Source: Salvator merianae (lineage: Eukaryota; Chordata; Lepidosauria; Squamata; Teiidae). From it: 64,000 nucleotides of DNA. Both the position numbers and the translations under genes were made by a program. Below the pieces are notes generated by a model. It worked only from the letters and a program-made list of their open reading frames with translations. It was not told the DNA's origin and ran no database searches. This document shows positions 22,548-36,974 of the stretch, one piece after another; the stretch's first letter is position 1; every line of letters starts with the position of its first letter. The stretch lies in the NCBI GenBank assembly GCA_003586115.2, contig QVOM02000116.1:43471024-43535023 (forward strand), read 5' to 3'.

Positions 22548-23660
22548 GAAAACCAATAATAAAACATGTTTTATTGGTATGCAATAGTAATAGTACAGCC
22601 TCCAAATCTAATAAGCAGAAGAACTTGACTAATTTGTAATTTTTTTCATTATTGCCTGTGAGATACCATTCTGTTAAAGAGAACAGAAAGATACAAAAGT
22701 ATAATGCTACGGCTGCAGGAATTGCCTACTGGTCTAGCCATTACACAAATTCAGTATGTATAGATTGCTTCTCCAATATGCATAACACTGGCCAAGATCT
22801 GATTTTAAAATAGTACTTAAGTGAAGGTGGCAAAATTGACTGAAATTCTCTGAAGACACATTTATAGCATTAACAGCTGACTACAAGACCTGCCCAACCC
22901 AGCTATACTTCAGTGGCTATCAAACATTCCACATATAGCCAATGTTATGTCTCTCTTGTGCGATATAGGAATGGTGTCAGCTGCCCCTATTTCATTCCAG
23001 TCATGTATAAGTCAGAGCAATGCTTTAAATTAAAAGGTATTTTTTAATATGCATCTCAAATACTGCATCTCAAAATGTATTTGGTTATTTTTTTCAACCT
23101 GACAGATTCACAACATACTCCTAAGCACCAGCCACACCAACTCCACATGGAGTTGACTTCAGCCAAATTCCAACTGACCTTCTGTTTCAGCCATGACTGG
23201 GGTTTGGTTGGAGCACGTGTCATTGACTCCCCTGTAACTCCTCTTGGGAGGCCCATAAGCACCAAATCTGAGGTGAGCTAGGGCCACCATGTTTCTACCT
23301 GCCTCTGAATCTCTGGCAAAAGGGTACAGGTGGGCCCTGCACCATCTAACACACACATAGATAAGGGATTTAGACTCAGCTGCAAGGCCCTTCTCGAAAA
23401 GATAGTTGGTAATTTAAAAAGAACAAATAAATCACAATACAAAAGCTGCAATCTAGGACATTTGTGTAATACATACCATTGGCTGTCATGCCACAATTCA
23501 CTATACAGGTCTATGGTAAACTATACCAAGGTTAGCAGAAAATGTTTTCATGGAGATTTACACATACAGTTCTAAACAGTCTGTTTTTTTAAAGCTGGCT
23601 CAAACAAGAGTGCACAAATGAAGGACAAATCAAGCAACTAAGCAATAATACAATATGTAC

Positions 23661-23730
23661 CTTGGGAAGCTCTGCAGCTGATTTTTTGGTAGACAGTAGC
23701 TTGTAGGTATTCAAGTTGTTCTGAAAACTC
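23661..23730 (-). CDS. PFKP: PFKP exon 12 (interdomain linker)
   Basis: 70 bases: G, then 23 codons, SFQNNLNTYKLLSTKKSAAE then LPK. This is the linker joining the two phosphofructokinase halves, usually the most divergent part, and it is divergent here. The NTYK motif is shared with PFKP rather than PFKM or PFKL. The acceptor is ttttacag and the donor gtacat. A strong hairpin lies 81-126 bases upstream of the acceptor. Confidence 0.92.
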
Positions 23731-23810
23731 CTGTAAAAGAAAACAGCATTTTCATATTATTGCTCTTCATAATAATACATTTTCTCTATGTTGTTACAGG
23801 CCATGCAATC

Positions 23811-23856
23811 TGTAGAGCTTCCACCAGTGACTCCTGCCACTGCTGGAAGCTCTACA
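23811..23856. repeat. 19-bp inverted repeat near exon 12
   Basis: The arms tgtagagcttccaccagtg (23811-23829) and 23838-23856 pair with one mismatch around an 8-base loop. In the transcript it lies 81-126 bases before exon 12. Confidence 0.8.
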
Positions 23857-24409
23857 ATGTGTTTGGAGAAAGTAGTTACTAAAAACACAAAACCCCAGCT
23901 CTATACTATACTATAGATGTGTTAGCAAGCTGAACTGAGTTTTAAAGTGAGATCACAAGGAAAGTCAATGAGCCAGCTCACCCTGGCTCTCACCATGCTT
24001 CCTCTCCTTCATCCATTGGCTGCTGTGTGCCACTGCCTGCCTAATTCAGCTAGTGCCTACCTGCTGGCCTGTGCCACTCTCACCTGGTGCATTGTTCTAA
24101 AGCACCTCTTCTGGGTGCTTGCCTTCTCAGTCCCAGCAGTCCCTGCTTACAAGCTGCCACAGTCCACTTCCTGTTCTGTGAAAGTCGCAAATGCTGGACA
24201 TGTGCTTGGCATGCCCATTTCCTTCCTGGAAATGGAAGCAGCACTGCACATGCAAACAACCCAGTACGCTGGGGCCTGAGGTTCCAGAGGGCAAGCATCC
24301 ATGAACAGCACTTCCGAACAACATGGCACGTGGCAGAAGCAGGAGCCAAAATGGGCAGGCAGTGGAATGGGCTGAAGTGGGCAAGCAGTGACAGAGACTG
24401 ACAGTATAG

Positions 24410-24835
24410 CAAGGGAGTCTAGTGCCACCTTAGAGACTAACAAAGAAAAAGAAGTTGGTAGCATGAGTTTTCGTAGACTAGGCTGTGATCAAACACAGCA
24501 AAAAAAAAGCATCTCTGAGGCATCTTATTGAAGGCTTCGAGGTGGGATTGTTCACATACCAGTCTGCCCTTCCCCTACTCATGAATATTCTGTGAGGGCT
24601 GCACACTGTCTCTTTGAGGCACCTCTGAGGGACCCCTTTTGTTATGTCTGATCACAGCCGCAGAGATAGGATTGTTCACACAGCAGTCTGGCCTCTCTCT
24701 TCTCATGAATATTCTATAGTAAGAAAGGTGGATTAGAGAAGGTTGGGAACATGAGGAATACACACTATCTCTGTGAAGCACCCCTTTTGTTATGCATGCA
24801 CACAGCCTCAGCCTACTTCATCAGATGCATGGAGG
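24410..24835 (+). repeat. Dispersed repeat interrupted by a nested insert
   Basis: The outer parts (24410-24480 and 24808-24835) match the reptilian repeat with CACCTTAGAGACTAAC, GCATGAG.TTTCGTAGACT and CTTCATCAGATGCATGGA. A second copy is at 45047-45185. The interior 24481-24807 is absent from that copy and has ends GGCTGTG...CACAGCC. Confidence 0.7.
24481..24807. mobile_element. Nested DNA element with duplicated half
   Basis: 327 bp inserted in the surrounding repeat, with short inverted ends GGCTGTG/CACAGCC. It contains two similar halves, about 24543-24659 and 24669-24807. Each begins GGATTGTTCACA..., has CTCATGAATATTCT in the middle and ends CCCCTTTTGTTATG...CACAGCC. Confidence 0.6.
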
Positions 24836-25146
24836 GACTAACAGGTAGGAGACAGCCAAAGGAAGGAGGCAACAGTACAAGGGGAGAACGGGGTGGCTTG
24901 ACAAACTGAACTTGAACTGGCTGGCCTGCTTGACAAGTCAGCAGGTTGGTTCACTGAAGCCAATGAGCCAGTTCTAATAATGGAGAGGTTTGGCTCAATG
25001 GAAATCAAACTTACCAGAACCAGCTCATGCACACCTTTACTCTCTACATTTGAAAAAGGCAAAGGATCACCAGTAATTACCCTTCTGAGGAGATCTTTCA
25101 AGATGTCAATTTTATTCATTAGTGTGCAACCCCAAAACAGAGTGTC

Positions 25147-25290
25147 AGCATAATGCGGTACCGGACCAGAACTTAGGTGTCCCTGGGTTCAAAGCACTGG
25201 GTATCTCTCGGCCAGCCACTGCCTCTTACTGCATGGAGAATTATGTGTACCATGTTGAGTTCTTAGGTGGGACATAAATTGCATAAAGAA
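25147..25290 (+). repeat. tRNA-derived SINE fragment, copy 1
   Basis: It shows the order found in squamate tRNA-SINEs: AGCATAATG head, TGGGTTCAAA B-box, GGCCAGCCACTGCCTCT body, then GAGTTCTTAGGTGGGACATAAAT tail. Family assignment is from memory. Confidence 0.65.
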
Positions 25291-25493
25291 TTATAAACAA
25301 AGCAGATGCTTATATAACTTTCAAGAATATGTGCTCCATACCCTTTCACTGAAAGGCAGCACAAATTGCTCTCAATGAGGAACATTTTAATATTAGCAGA
25401 TGTCGGTGTGTGGATGCTTCCTTTAATATACAGGCATTTTCCCTCACATATGGGCAAAGGTCACATAGGATATTTGTTTTAATTGTTTCCTCA

Positions 25494-25515
25494 CACATGC
25501 ACACATGCACACACA

Positions 25516-25560
<45 letters not shown>
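25494..25560. repeat. Compound CA/GA microsatellite
   Basis: About 12 CA units followed by about 13 GA units on the plus strand, lying 61 bases beyond the donor of exon 11. Confidence 0.95.
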
Positions 25561-25563
<3 letters not shown>

Positions 25564-25620
25564 CTAATATTTAGCTAGGATTCAGTGGAAACATCAGAGG
25601 AATGAGGAATGGAGAAGCAC

Positions 25621-25685
25621 CTTCCACGGAGTTGCACAGCCTCATTGAATTTTCTTTCATCCATGGCTTTCTGTACATCTTGCGT
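25621..25685 (-). CDS. PFKP: PFKP exon 11
   Basis: 65 bases, 21 codons plus AG, reading TQDVQKAMDERKFNEAVQLR then G. It encodes the helix leading into the linker between the two halves. The acceptor is tttcaaaag, with the pyrimidine tract slightly upstream, and the donor is gtgctt, a weaker than average match. The last Arg codon is completed by the first G of exon 12. Confidence 0.94.
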
Positions 25686-28168
<2,483 letters not shown>

Positions 28169-28454
28169 TTAAAAGAAGGTAACAGGATTATGAGCTAGAG
28201 TGCGTTCACAAATTGCCTCAGCAATCCATGAAAATCCCAGCTTAAATCCTTAAGAATGCCAGCATTCTCTCAAACCTATGATCAATTCGGACTGATTGTT
28301 AGGAATCCAGCACTCCACACAAAGCTGCTTTACCCAAGGGCAGGCAGAATTAATTTTTAGGTCTCTTATGCCCAGGCAGATGATTTGAAAAAGGAAGAAA
28401 ATACGGCAAAGTTAAAAAGTTAGTGTGGCTGCATACAACACGCTGTTTGCCTGG

Positions 28455-28650
28455 TAGTTCCATTATTGAAGACCAGATCAGTAGAGAATAAATTGTTAGT
28501 CATTCATGATCTGATTGCAAATGAACAGGCTGACCTGATATGTACTACTGAGACCTGGGGGGGGGGGGGGGATGATCGGGGAGGTCTCATGCTTACCCTG
28601 GGTATTCTATGCAGCACCAGCCTAGATCAGAGGGGGTGTTTCCATAGCCC
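28455..28650 (+). mobile_element. L2-type LINE endonuclease fragment
   Basis: The frame reads TRSVENKLLVIHDLIANEQA then DLICTTETW, the N-terminal apurinic endonuclease start (the N...K...D.....LDI..ITETW pattern) of L2/CR1-type LINEs. It is broken by a run of G residues and then loses similarity. Confidence 0.8.
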
Positions 28651-28799
28651 ATAAAGATATCATCTCTTTCAGCAGCTGCCAAATCAGCTCTGTGACTGGG
28701 GGTGACTCTGTGCTGACCAATACAACAGACCTGCAATCTTACTAGGAGCCTCCTTTCCACATGCTGGTGCAATCTAAGGAAGGCCCTAGAGATAGGAAG

Positions 28800-28990
28800 A
28801 GACCACTGTAAAAGAGTGTCTCCCGATACCAGTCCCCAGAGTCACTCCAGCAAGATACCATGGTTGATGGCACTGAAGGTCCCTCTCCCAGTCATCCATC
28901 AGTCCAACCAAGGCAGTCTCAGTGCCATAACCTCACCTGAAGCCAGACTGCAATGGACTGAGATAATCTATGTACATCACATAGGAGACA
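28800..28990 (-). mobile_element. L2-type LINE reverse transcriptase fragment
   Basis: On the minus strand one frame gives QSGF-like then GYGTETALVGLMDDWERDL, the ..GT.TALV.L.DDL segment of L2-type reverse transcriptase. It continues with frameshifts toward a degenerate FDTIDHGIL block. It lies opposite in orientation to the endonuclease fragment beside it. Confidence 0.65.
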
Positions 28991-30797
28991 GATATTCTCA
29001 CAGCAGAGCCTCTATCTGGGCAGCTCAGTGGGTATTAATCCCCCTCCCAATTGTGCATGTACTCAGATTAGGAATAGATCTCACATTTTTAAGATGAACA
29101 AGAATGAAGCTTTAATCTAGAAGCCCTGCAACTATATGCATGCATGATCTCTTTTACCCTGGATAGGAAACTGCAACATAAATAGATTTCAATATATAGC
29201 ACCTGAGCATTCAGTTTATGAAAAAGAAATGGTAGTGGGCTTAGAAACCATCCATGCCTGAAGTATACACATATTTGCATTGTTTAGAGGTGAGGAAAAA
29301 TCAAATTCATATACTTCACAGTATTTGTAAACATGCATGAATCAGCAGTAGAAACCCATGATTAACTCTCATCAGTATTGGGGGGGGGGGGGTAATCTTT
29401 TTACCACAACCAAATGAAAGTTTTACAATTTTAGGATACCCCTGAGGAAAATCCTAGTAGGTTTGGCTGCAGGGATTTTTAAAAAGTCCGCTGTCAACAA
29501 ATTCTGCAATTTTTCATTGTTACTGACAAGTGTTAAAGTGTCAAGAACTGGTGATCGCAGCACAAATATGACAAATTGTGAGTAAGGGGGGAATAAAAAC
29601 AGTGAAAAACATTCCACACTGTGCTAAGGTAAATTTATGTCCTCCTCACTGCATGTCAGGTACATGTCAACCTACGCATCTTAGCACAATCTCCAGCCCG
29701 CGATAAATTTCTCTTTTTCTAGAAATTATGAGTCATTGACTGAAAACAGTCAGTGAAAACAGTTTGTTCCAACTAACCTTGCTGATAGATTATATTAAAA
29801 CTAATGAAATCTGTAGCAGGGTCAATTTACAGCAAATTCAGTTTGCACTGTTTTTTTCTCTCTGGTATCTATAAATAGTTCACAAAAAAACAGAATCAAA
29901 AAGAGAAAAGTCTGCAGACACTTCCTATAAATGTCACATAAATGTAAGCAATAAATAAAACAGTCCTATAGCCAGAGCTTTTTTTATGTCCTAGCATTTG
30001 GTAAAGAGGATTTCACCAAATTTCCATGCCTGATCAGAAATCTAAATAAACAAAAATTTTGCCTTGTTTTTGACCAAAATGAAATCTTTGTCTCCAGCTG
30101 AGTGGTTGGAGCTGTACATTGTCTATTAGTGCTGCTTGGGTTTCTTCTCTGAGTTCTGTTTTCATCTATTTACTGATAAGGGTCCTACATAAAATAATCC
30201 CAAGGGCAAAGGGTACTGCCGAGTTGGGTAAGTGGTTCTAGCTGGAGACTGGTTCCTGGCCCTGCTTGATGTATATTGTCCTCCTGACTTTTATCTTTAC
30301 TCCTTTTATTTAAATTGTTTCCTGTAGGGGACTCCCTGGGCCAAGGAACTATTGAGCAAACTGAGCCCTGGGGCTTAAAGACTGCTGTCTCTGTTCCAGT
30401 CTGATTCTGCATTACTATTCTTCAGTTGGTATTTTACACCCTCATTACTTAAGTGTGTGTTGTGTACTGTTATTTTATATATTTGCAATATTGTTAAATT
30501 GTGCGTCCTTGGCACTGTTTTGGAAAAAAGCCCAAGCAGAGCTTAAGGCTCCACTTCTGCATCTTAATGAACTATATTTCTAGGAATGTATCTTGAAAGG
30601 TAACTTTGTCTTCCCCACACCAGCAAGATCATGCAACACAAGTCTTTGCTTAGCTCACAATATTTTTTCTGAACTTGATTCAAGGTGTTGATCTTTGCTT
30701 TAAAAATCTACAGAAGCTAAGACTACAGGGTTCAGATCAGGCCCCAGGTGACCTTCCCTAGGGAGTCAGTCAGTTCCACAACAGAGAAGATATTACC

Positions 30798-30843
30798 AAA
30801 AACACCCTACACCAGGCATCAAAAACACCCTACACCAGGCATC
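30798..30843. repeat. 23-bp direct duplication
   Basis: Two perfect adjacent copies of a 23-base unit beginning aaaaacaccctacaccaggc. Confidence 0.9.
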
Positions 30844-31605
30844 AGACAGAGGGGGGGACTCTGCACTGAACATCTAAGACCCTTCCCTGAGTTCCCCCTC
30901 TGGCTTATGAGTGCTGACTAGAGACAGAACCTTTTCAGTGCTGGTCCCCTATTGTGCAAGTTGCTAACCTGATGTCTGATCTGATTTTTTTTTCAGATGG
31001 CCGGTAAAAGCATGTTTTTTCTCCCAAACATTTAAGGACACTGAAATGATATCTAGAGGTTTATAGGAATGTCAGTAGTACATGCGTTTTCTGTGCATTT
31101 AGATGTAGGGCATTTTAATATTTTAACAAAGACTTTTTATTTGAATTGTTGCATATTGTCTTGCTTAATTTAGTAGAGTGAGTGACAGATTAAATTTTAA
31201 ATATTTATCTATAGATGTCAGACCAAGTGAAATTCTTCCATACCAGAGAATATAAATTATAAATCAAAATCTACAGAACTCAAAATCCTACTTTGAGTAG
31301 TAGAAGAGGCTCTCTTCTCTTATTTACTCTAGACTCTACTCATTTTTAGACTGGCCTTCACCTGGGTCCCAGGGTGGATTACAAAAAGTACACCTAATAT
31401 AAAGTTCTGGGCAAGGTCTACAACAGAATGTCTCTCCGTAATGCCAATGCTTCAAACAGGCATCTACATAGCCACAAAAATGGGTTCTGTGCCAGTGTAC
31501 TGAAACATGCAGGGTGTACTACAACATATTTCAAGGCAAATATTTGCCCCAGAGACCACAAGGATGGTGAAGAGAATCAGCTTTGCAATTGATGTCTAAT
31601 TGCAA

Positions 31606-31608
<3 letters not shown>

Positions 31609-31640
<32 letters not shown>
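31609..31640. repeat. CA microsatellite
   Basis: About 16 CA units on the plus strand. Confidence 0.95.
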
Positions 31641-31641
<1 letters not shown>

Positions 31642-32474
31642 TCCTGCACAAAGATACAGAGGGAGAAAACTAATAATGGTAATTTTCTTCCTATAGAACT
31701 CTCCATTCAATGACTCGACCTTTTTATTTTCCTCATAACACTTAGCTTGGTTAATAAAAAGTGAACCACTCCATAGCAGATGCAGGCAAATGCAGTGTAC
31801 AAGTGGGCTAGTGGCAAAATAATTTTAAAGGTACATCCAATTCTTCTAAAGAATGTTTAAGTGGGAGGACCAATCTAACTCAGTATTCCTTTTGTTCACA
31901 GGGAAGTTCAAGATAACTAAATTTAGGACAAGTTAAGACTACCTTGCAAATGCAATCCCTAAAGCACACTATTTAGCTTGGAGATGATAAATGGAAAGCT
32001 ATTAAAGTCCCATTTCTATTCCTAAGGTCATTCCAACTTGTTCAGAACAACCATTCCAAATTATGAGTCACAAACTCCTCATCCAATTCTGAATGTGCTT
32101 ATACTGGAGGCCCAGCATCTCAAGAGACTAAAATCTCCTTAGAAGTTCTAACACAAATACCATACAACTACTATCAATTATTTGTATTTTCCTGAAACTA
32201 GGAACATGAAAACAATTTTGGACTCTTGCCACTAATCTTAGCTTAAAATAAGTCTGGATCAATTGTCCTGTACAAGACTTCTGTTCCTACGAGGTCCATG
32301 AAATATGTATTGCTGACCTAAACTGCTTACAGATTTTCAAACACTTCTACAAGCACTGCGTGCACTGGGATTCTACCTGTTCTCAAAAAATGATCCTTAT
32401 CATAATCTTCACCTTAGTTTCAAGCAAACCATAACATCTATTAATTTGGAGGTCCCCCAATAAGTAAAAACAAA

Positions 32475-32867
32475 GGGCCTTTCTGCATTTACCTCTGTTC
32501 TGGATTGGACAACAGTTGTAGTCCTCTTCTAAGCCTCTTTTGTCCACACGCTTCTGCAGACTAGAGAGACCCTGCCCCCTCTGGTATACTCCATCTGCAT
32601 GAAGCAGAGTGTATTCCAGTTCAGGAGGCCCAAAATGACCTCCTAGTCTGCTTCTGGACCAGAATACCAGTAGACCTCATAACAAGGACCTTGTTGCACC
32701 ATTGAAATAGGTTCCCTGGGGCTCCAAGGCCAGGAACGTTTGTTCCTTGCTGTTAGAATTTGGGGGGCTGGCTCCAAAGCTCATGTGAGTTTCAGAGCAG
32801 CATGGGGGCAAGACTGCAGGATTTGGATCACCTGATCCAGACTGTGCACAGTAAGTTCAGAAATGCC
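32475..32867. mobile_element. DNA element, TIR GGGCCTTTCTGCAT
   Basis: The ends GGGCCTTTCTGCATTTAC and, inverted, GGCATTTCTGAACTTAC are diverged forms of those at 5632-6180. The interiors share GGAAC....TTGTTCCT and AGCTCATGTGAG-type blocks. There is no coding frame. Confidence 0.65.
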
Positions 32868-33966
32868 TTATAGATTAAGAAACATGATGGCAAGAAATTA
32901 CTGCAGTAATGAAGATGCTTGTCAGATGTAAATACACACACACATACATTCATAGCAGGGTTGTTCAAGTCTCTGTATTTTTCTTTTCTTTTCTGAAAAA
33001 CACTTCAAGGTCCAGAAGCATATTTTGGATCACAAGTCACCCTCCTCAGAAGTGGTCCAGATTTATAATACAGCTGACACCATTAGATTTTGTAGCAACT
33101 GATGCATACAGATCTGATCTACACAAGCAGCTAAGGCTGATGAGGACTATGGCATCCTAGAATATTTGCACTCATGTATGGCTAAACTAGGTCAAGCAAA
33201 ATAAAAAGACTAAAGTTAACATTAAAATGCCAGTTGTATCTTGCCTCACCCCATCATTCACCTTGATGGCAACTTGATTTTGATCATTATAGGCCACAGT
33301 CTTCAGGCTACACAGTGGTAACTAGAGATCTGGTTTTCTAAAGCTTCTGTTAACCTGATCTATTACAATGTGGTCTCCATATACTTGAGAAGTTACAAGT
33401 ATGAAACTGTCTATGAACTCATAGTTAAAACCTGCCTTAAAGTAAGACGAAATTCTATTGATGATTGCTTTAACTGATGTATAGGAAAACGGGGAAAGCA
33501 AGCATTTTCAGACGATAGTCTAATTTAAGAACCCAATTAAGTATATATAGAATCATTTTGAAAACTTAATCAATACTGCGAGAGTATCTGATGGGTACTT
33601 TGTTCAGGAACTGCTTTGATGTGGCAGAAAAAAATAACTCAAGGGGACTATCTGGATAGCTGGATTTTCCCCTTCTTATTTCTGTACACACACAGAGAGA
33701 AAAAAAACCCGTGTATACAGAAGAATTCAGATACATTTATTTCTTTAAAAGCAGAAACTCAGTTGTTATGTTCATTAGACTACATGATAATACTACAAAC
33801 TAATATCACATTTATTGTACAGACTTAAAAAATCCAAACATAATTCAGTAATATACGTATAGGAAGAGAGCAAAGAGAAACTGTATGTGGTTTAACTCAG
33901 ACTACATGAAACAGAATTAGGTTAGAACCCCACTAGTGTAATTTAACTGCAGCATTTGATACTTAC

Positions 33967-34062
33967 ATCCTTAACTTGTTCTGAAGTTATAGCTTTGTTA
34001 TGACAGTCAATGGCCCCTTCTGCTACAATAATGATATTCAGCCTTTTCTTTCGTGCACGGTT
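33967..34062 (-). CDS. PFKP: PFKP exon 8
   Basis: 96 bases, 32 codons, phase 0-0, beginning [19 protein letters not shown] and ending SEQVKD. The Glu of AEGA is the substrate-contact residue of the active site (Glu264 in PFKM numbering, recalled). The acceptor is tcccctag with a good pyrimidine tract, and the donor is gtaagt. Confidence 0.95.
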
Positions 34063-34999
34063 CTAGGGGAAAAGAAATCCAGGCAAACTGATAAAACTTC
34101 TAAAAGGAGTAAAAAGCTAAAGGAAGCAGCTGAAAATGAAACTTTTTAAAAAGAGTAATTACAAATACTAAATATGCAATAGCCTTTCAAAGAAGGCCTT
34201 TCTTTCCCAATCGTTGTTCAGTGTACACATAATTGGCCATAACCATTTCCACAGAAAGTCCTCCATCCCAGATGTGCTGTTTCAGGAAAACAAATCAACA
34301 CAAGCCCATAAACTGACAGATATTTGTGCACTGCAGAATCTCAGAAAAGCATCTGGAGATATATTCTAGCAGACCCACAGTTAGCACAGGGCACATGTCT
34401 TTATTGTCCATCTAATATTCAGGGACTGATCTGCACTGTAGCCACAAAGGCAGTGTTGCAGGCAAAGCGGAAGTGGTTAACGAGGAAACCGGTTTCCTCC
34501 ATGAACACTTCAGAGATAAATATGAGGTTCTAAGAGCATAAAAGGTTTTGTCCTGGTTTACTGGTGCTGGTAGCCTTGTTCAAACTGTACACTTGCTGTT
34601 TAACTGCCTGGCATTTAGTCATTCAAAAATACCTATTTAGTCATTCAAAAATACCTCTTTTGTACTTGCAGGTTGGCAGCAAGGTTAAAATGAAACTATA
34701 GTACAAAGAAGTCCAAACTATAGCACTGTAATTAGCTCCCAATATATGCTGAATGGTACCTTCATCCAAGTAAGTGGAGAGGAATAAAGGAATATTGTTT
34801 ACGTCATAGCAGGAAAAAAAATCGGCAAAGCATGACTCCCATTTTGGCTCAGCCTGACCATATTCTGTGCCATCTGTTTTTCAGGAACAGAAACAGGGCC
34901 CTGTCATTTCTGAAGTTTTCATAGAGGAATCTGAAGTGCTTCCAAGGATGCCTAAAATTTCCCAGATACCATCTGAAAACCACTGCAGCAAATGTTTAC
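34063..34999 (-). other. PFKP: PFKP intron 7
   Basis: 937 bases. It holds a perfect 22-bp direct duplication (34613-34656, unit atttagtcattcaaaaatac..). No transposon is recognised. Confidence 0.8.
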
Positions 35000-35108
35000 C
35001 TCAGAGAGCTTCTCACACATATGATCTTCCCAGCCTTCTTCAGGTGGATATTCAGGAATAAAGACGTAATCTGCACCGCAGGCTAAGGCACTAACAAGAG
35101 CTAGGTAC
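35000..35108 (-). CDS. PFKP: PFKP exon 7
   Basis: 109 bases: G completing the Gly split from exon 6, then 36 codons running [19 protein letters not shown] to DHMCEKLSE. The acceptor is gtcctag and the donor gtaaac. It encodes a beta strand and following helix of the catalytic half. [14 protein letters not shown] matches the family's WVFLPESPPEEGWE. It ends in phase 0. Confidence 0.95.
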
Positions 35109-35196
35109 CTAGGACACAGTCAGAAAAATCAGAATGAAAACTTGAACTAGGCATCTTTGCCACTGCTAATAAATGTGGTGTGCTAGGCATACGTAC

Positions 35197-35241
35197 CCAC
35201 AGTGTCTTCCCATCACCTCCAGGACAAAGGTCCTCTGGTGA
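35197..35241 (-). CDS. PFKP: PFKP exon 6 (45-base exon)
   Basis: 45 bases: T completing Ser, 14 codons (HQRTFVLEVMGRHC), then GG. It is too short to stand out as an ORF but is unmistakable. It holds the substrate-binding Arg of QRTF and the MGR motif of the active site. The acceptor is taatag and the donor gtacgt. Intron 6, which separates it from exon 7, is only 88 bases (35109-35196). Confidence 0.95.
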
Positions 35242-36808
35242 CTATTATTAAAAAGAGAAAGAGAAAAATCATGAGACAGAAAAATCAATGCTACAACAAA
35301 AACATCAGCATACTGATGAAATGTACAGAGAAGACAGAAAAGACAGGATACCTTCTACTACAATAATTATAATTTCCCTTCCTTCCATGAATTCTCCCTG
35401 CCCAGCTGCTCACTTGTGGGGTTAGAGTAAATGGTTAAGCTGCTTTTATACAGGAACATGCAAGCCGCAAGCCACTGCATCACACTAAAATCTAAAGTAG
35501 TTACTGAGGGAAGGCTGCATGCTATTTCCTAACCATTTCTATTTGATAAGCTCAACAACCCTGGTTTGCGGGAAGTAATAGTGCCAGAAATAAATCTAAA
35601 CAATAAATAAATAATTTGTAACACTAAGTTTCCTTAAGTTAAATCTCAACTTTGTGTTTTTGTTTGTTTGCTGCACTAAATACCAGACAAAGCAATAGCC
35701 AGCCTAAAAGCACCCGATGCATTAAATTAGCCTTCCCTGCATGTAGCTTTCATAGCCAGGCATGTGTCTGATGATGTGATAAATACCACTCAGAGTGATG
35801 ACAGAGCTCAGCTGCTGCCCCAGAGGACTCCAGAAATACCTTCTAGAGCGCTACTTCCCTTTGGCTATATAGTGCCAAGGGCAGAAAAACCCCAGTGCGG
35901 CTGTTTAAAATCTAATGGCTTCAATGAGATTAAAGTTATGGATGCAACACAAAACTTTTTAGCATTTTGTTAAAAAGAAATATTGACTCTTAGGTTGCTA
36001 CCCCCACCCCCACCCAGTTTCCCAGTTCTCTGGGGTAAACATGAGGAAGAGATTGGAAGCATCCATTCACTGCTTTAGACTAATCATGAATTTGCCACTA
36101 CATTTGGCAAACTATTGTTTGTCGATACAAGCTAGGATCATACAACTGCAAGTTGACATTGGCTTGTTTTTACTACAGCTTAAACTAGCTATATTTTATA
36201 CTTTTCAGATACAATAACCTGCCATTAAATAAAGGAAGGAATTAAAAAGTACTGTTGTCTCTTATATACTTTAATTGTTTCATCCTGGGAAACCACTATA
36301 TAAATCACATTGGGAAACCAGAAGTGATTGCTTGCTCCACCAACTACCAGTTTCTAATTACCAGCAGTGATCTTTATAATGTGATTTTTGCATAGCACAG
36401 TTTCATGCTATGCAAAGAAGACTGCATTTCAGAGGGCATATTTAAGCAAACCTGAGCTAGCAAAATTCTATGTGCTACCAGCATCATCATCAACCCCCTA
36501 TTGAATGCCATGTCTCATCTCTGTAATGGAAACAAAAAAGCTTAATTGGATAGAGTTAAAGGGGGGAAGATTACTCAGAACACTACATGTGCAAAAAGCC
36601 CCATCCCAAGCATTTGAAATGATCAGATGGATTATGCTTTCCATTCAAGAAATTTAATCCCAGCTCACTCCATTTAACTGAGTTCCTAAATTCAGTAGAC
36701 GATAGCATTTCTGGTGTTTGCCCTTGAAAGTTAACCAACATAGGCCCTAAACTCCTACCTTGGTTGCCAGTGTGACACCTGAACAGCCTACCAACACAGA
36801 ATATTCAC
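35242..36808 (-). other. PFKP: PFKP intron 5
   Basis: 1567 bases. It holds a small perfect hairpin with 11-bp arms (36387-36416, tttgcatagca). Nothing else is recognised. Confidence 0.8.
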
Positions 36809-36974
36809 CTTTGAGCAGTGGTCATGATAGCATCCACAACTTCAATGATTCTGTGCAAGGCTGAGTCGGTACCAATTGTCATATCGGTACCACAGAAGTC
36901 ATTGTCAATGGAGCCAACCATTCCCACAATGTTGAGGTAAGCATACTTCTTAACAGCTTCGTCGTCAATCTCAC
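36809..36974 (-). CDS. PFKP: PFKP exon 5 (catalytic Asp)
   Basis: 166 bases: GT, then 54 codons, then AG. It contains the catalytic motif [20 protein letters not shown]. The first Asp of SIDND corresponds to the proton acceptor of the family (Asp166 in human PFKM numbering, recalled). It ends ...AIMTTAQ plus AG, completed as Ser by exon 6. The acceptor is ttcatag and the donor gtgaat. This motif is the N-half counterpart of the segment encoded by the duplicated exon 16 in the C-half. Confidence 0.96.

Larger units (their letters stand above)
18863..23660 (-). other. PFKP: PFKP intron 12
   Basis: 4798 bases. It holds a SINE-like dispersed repeat (about 21128-21310) and a GGAA microsatellite (22498-22547). 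The stretch at 19200-20260 has some open frames but nothing recognised. Confidence 0.8.
23731..25620 (-). other. PFKP: PFKP intron 11
   Basis: 1890 bases. It holds a 19-bp hairpin (23811-23856), a nested repeat (24410-24835), a tRNA-derived SINE (25147-25290) and a compound CA/GA microsatellite (25494-25560). Confidence 0.85.

Noticed and set aside
22376..22639. Frames rich in FLPS or EGRK
   Set aside because: These are translations of the GGAA microsatellite.
24087..24464. Several overlapping 85-110 codon frames
   Set aside because: Frames on both strands compete, with no family match. They lie in ordinary intron sequence with few stops by chance.
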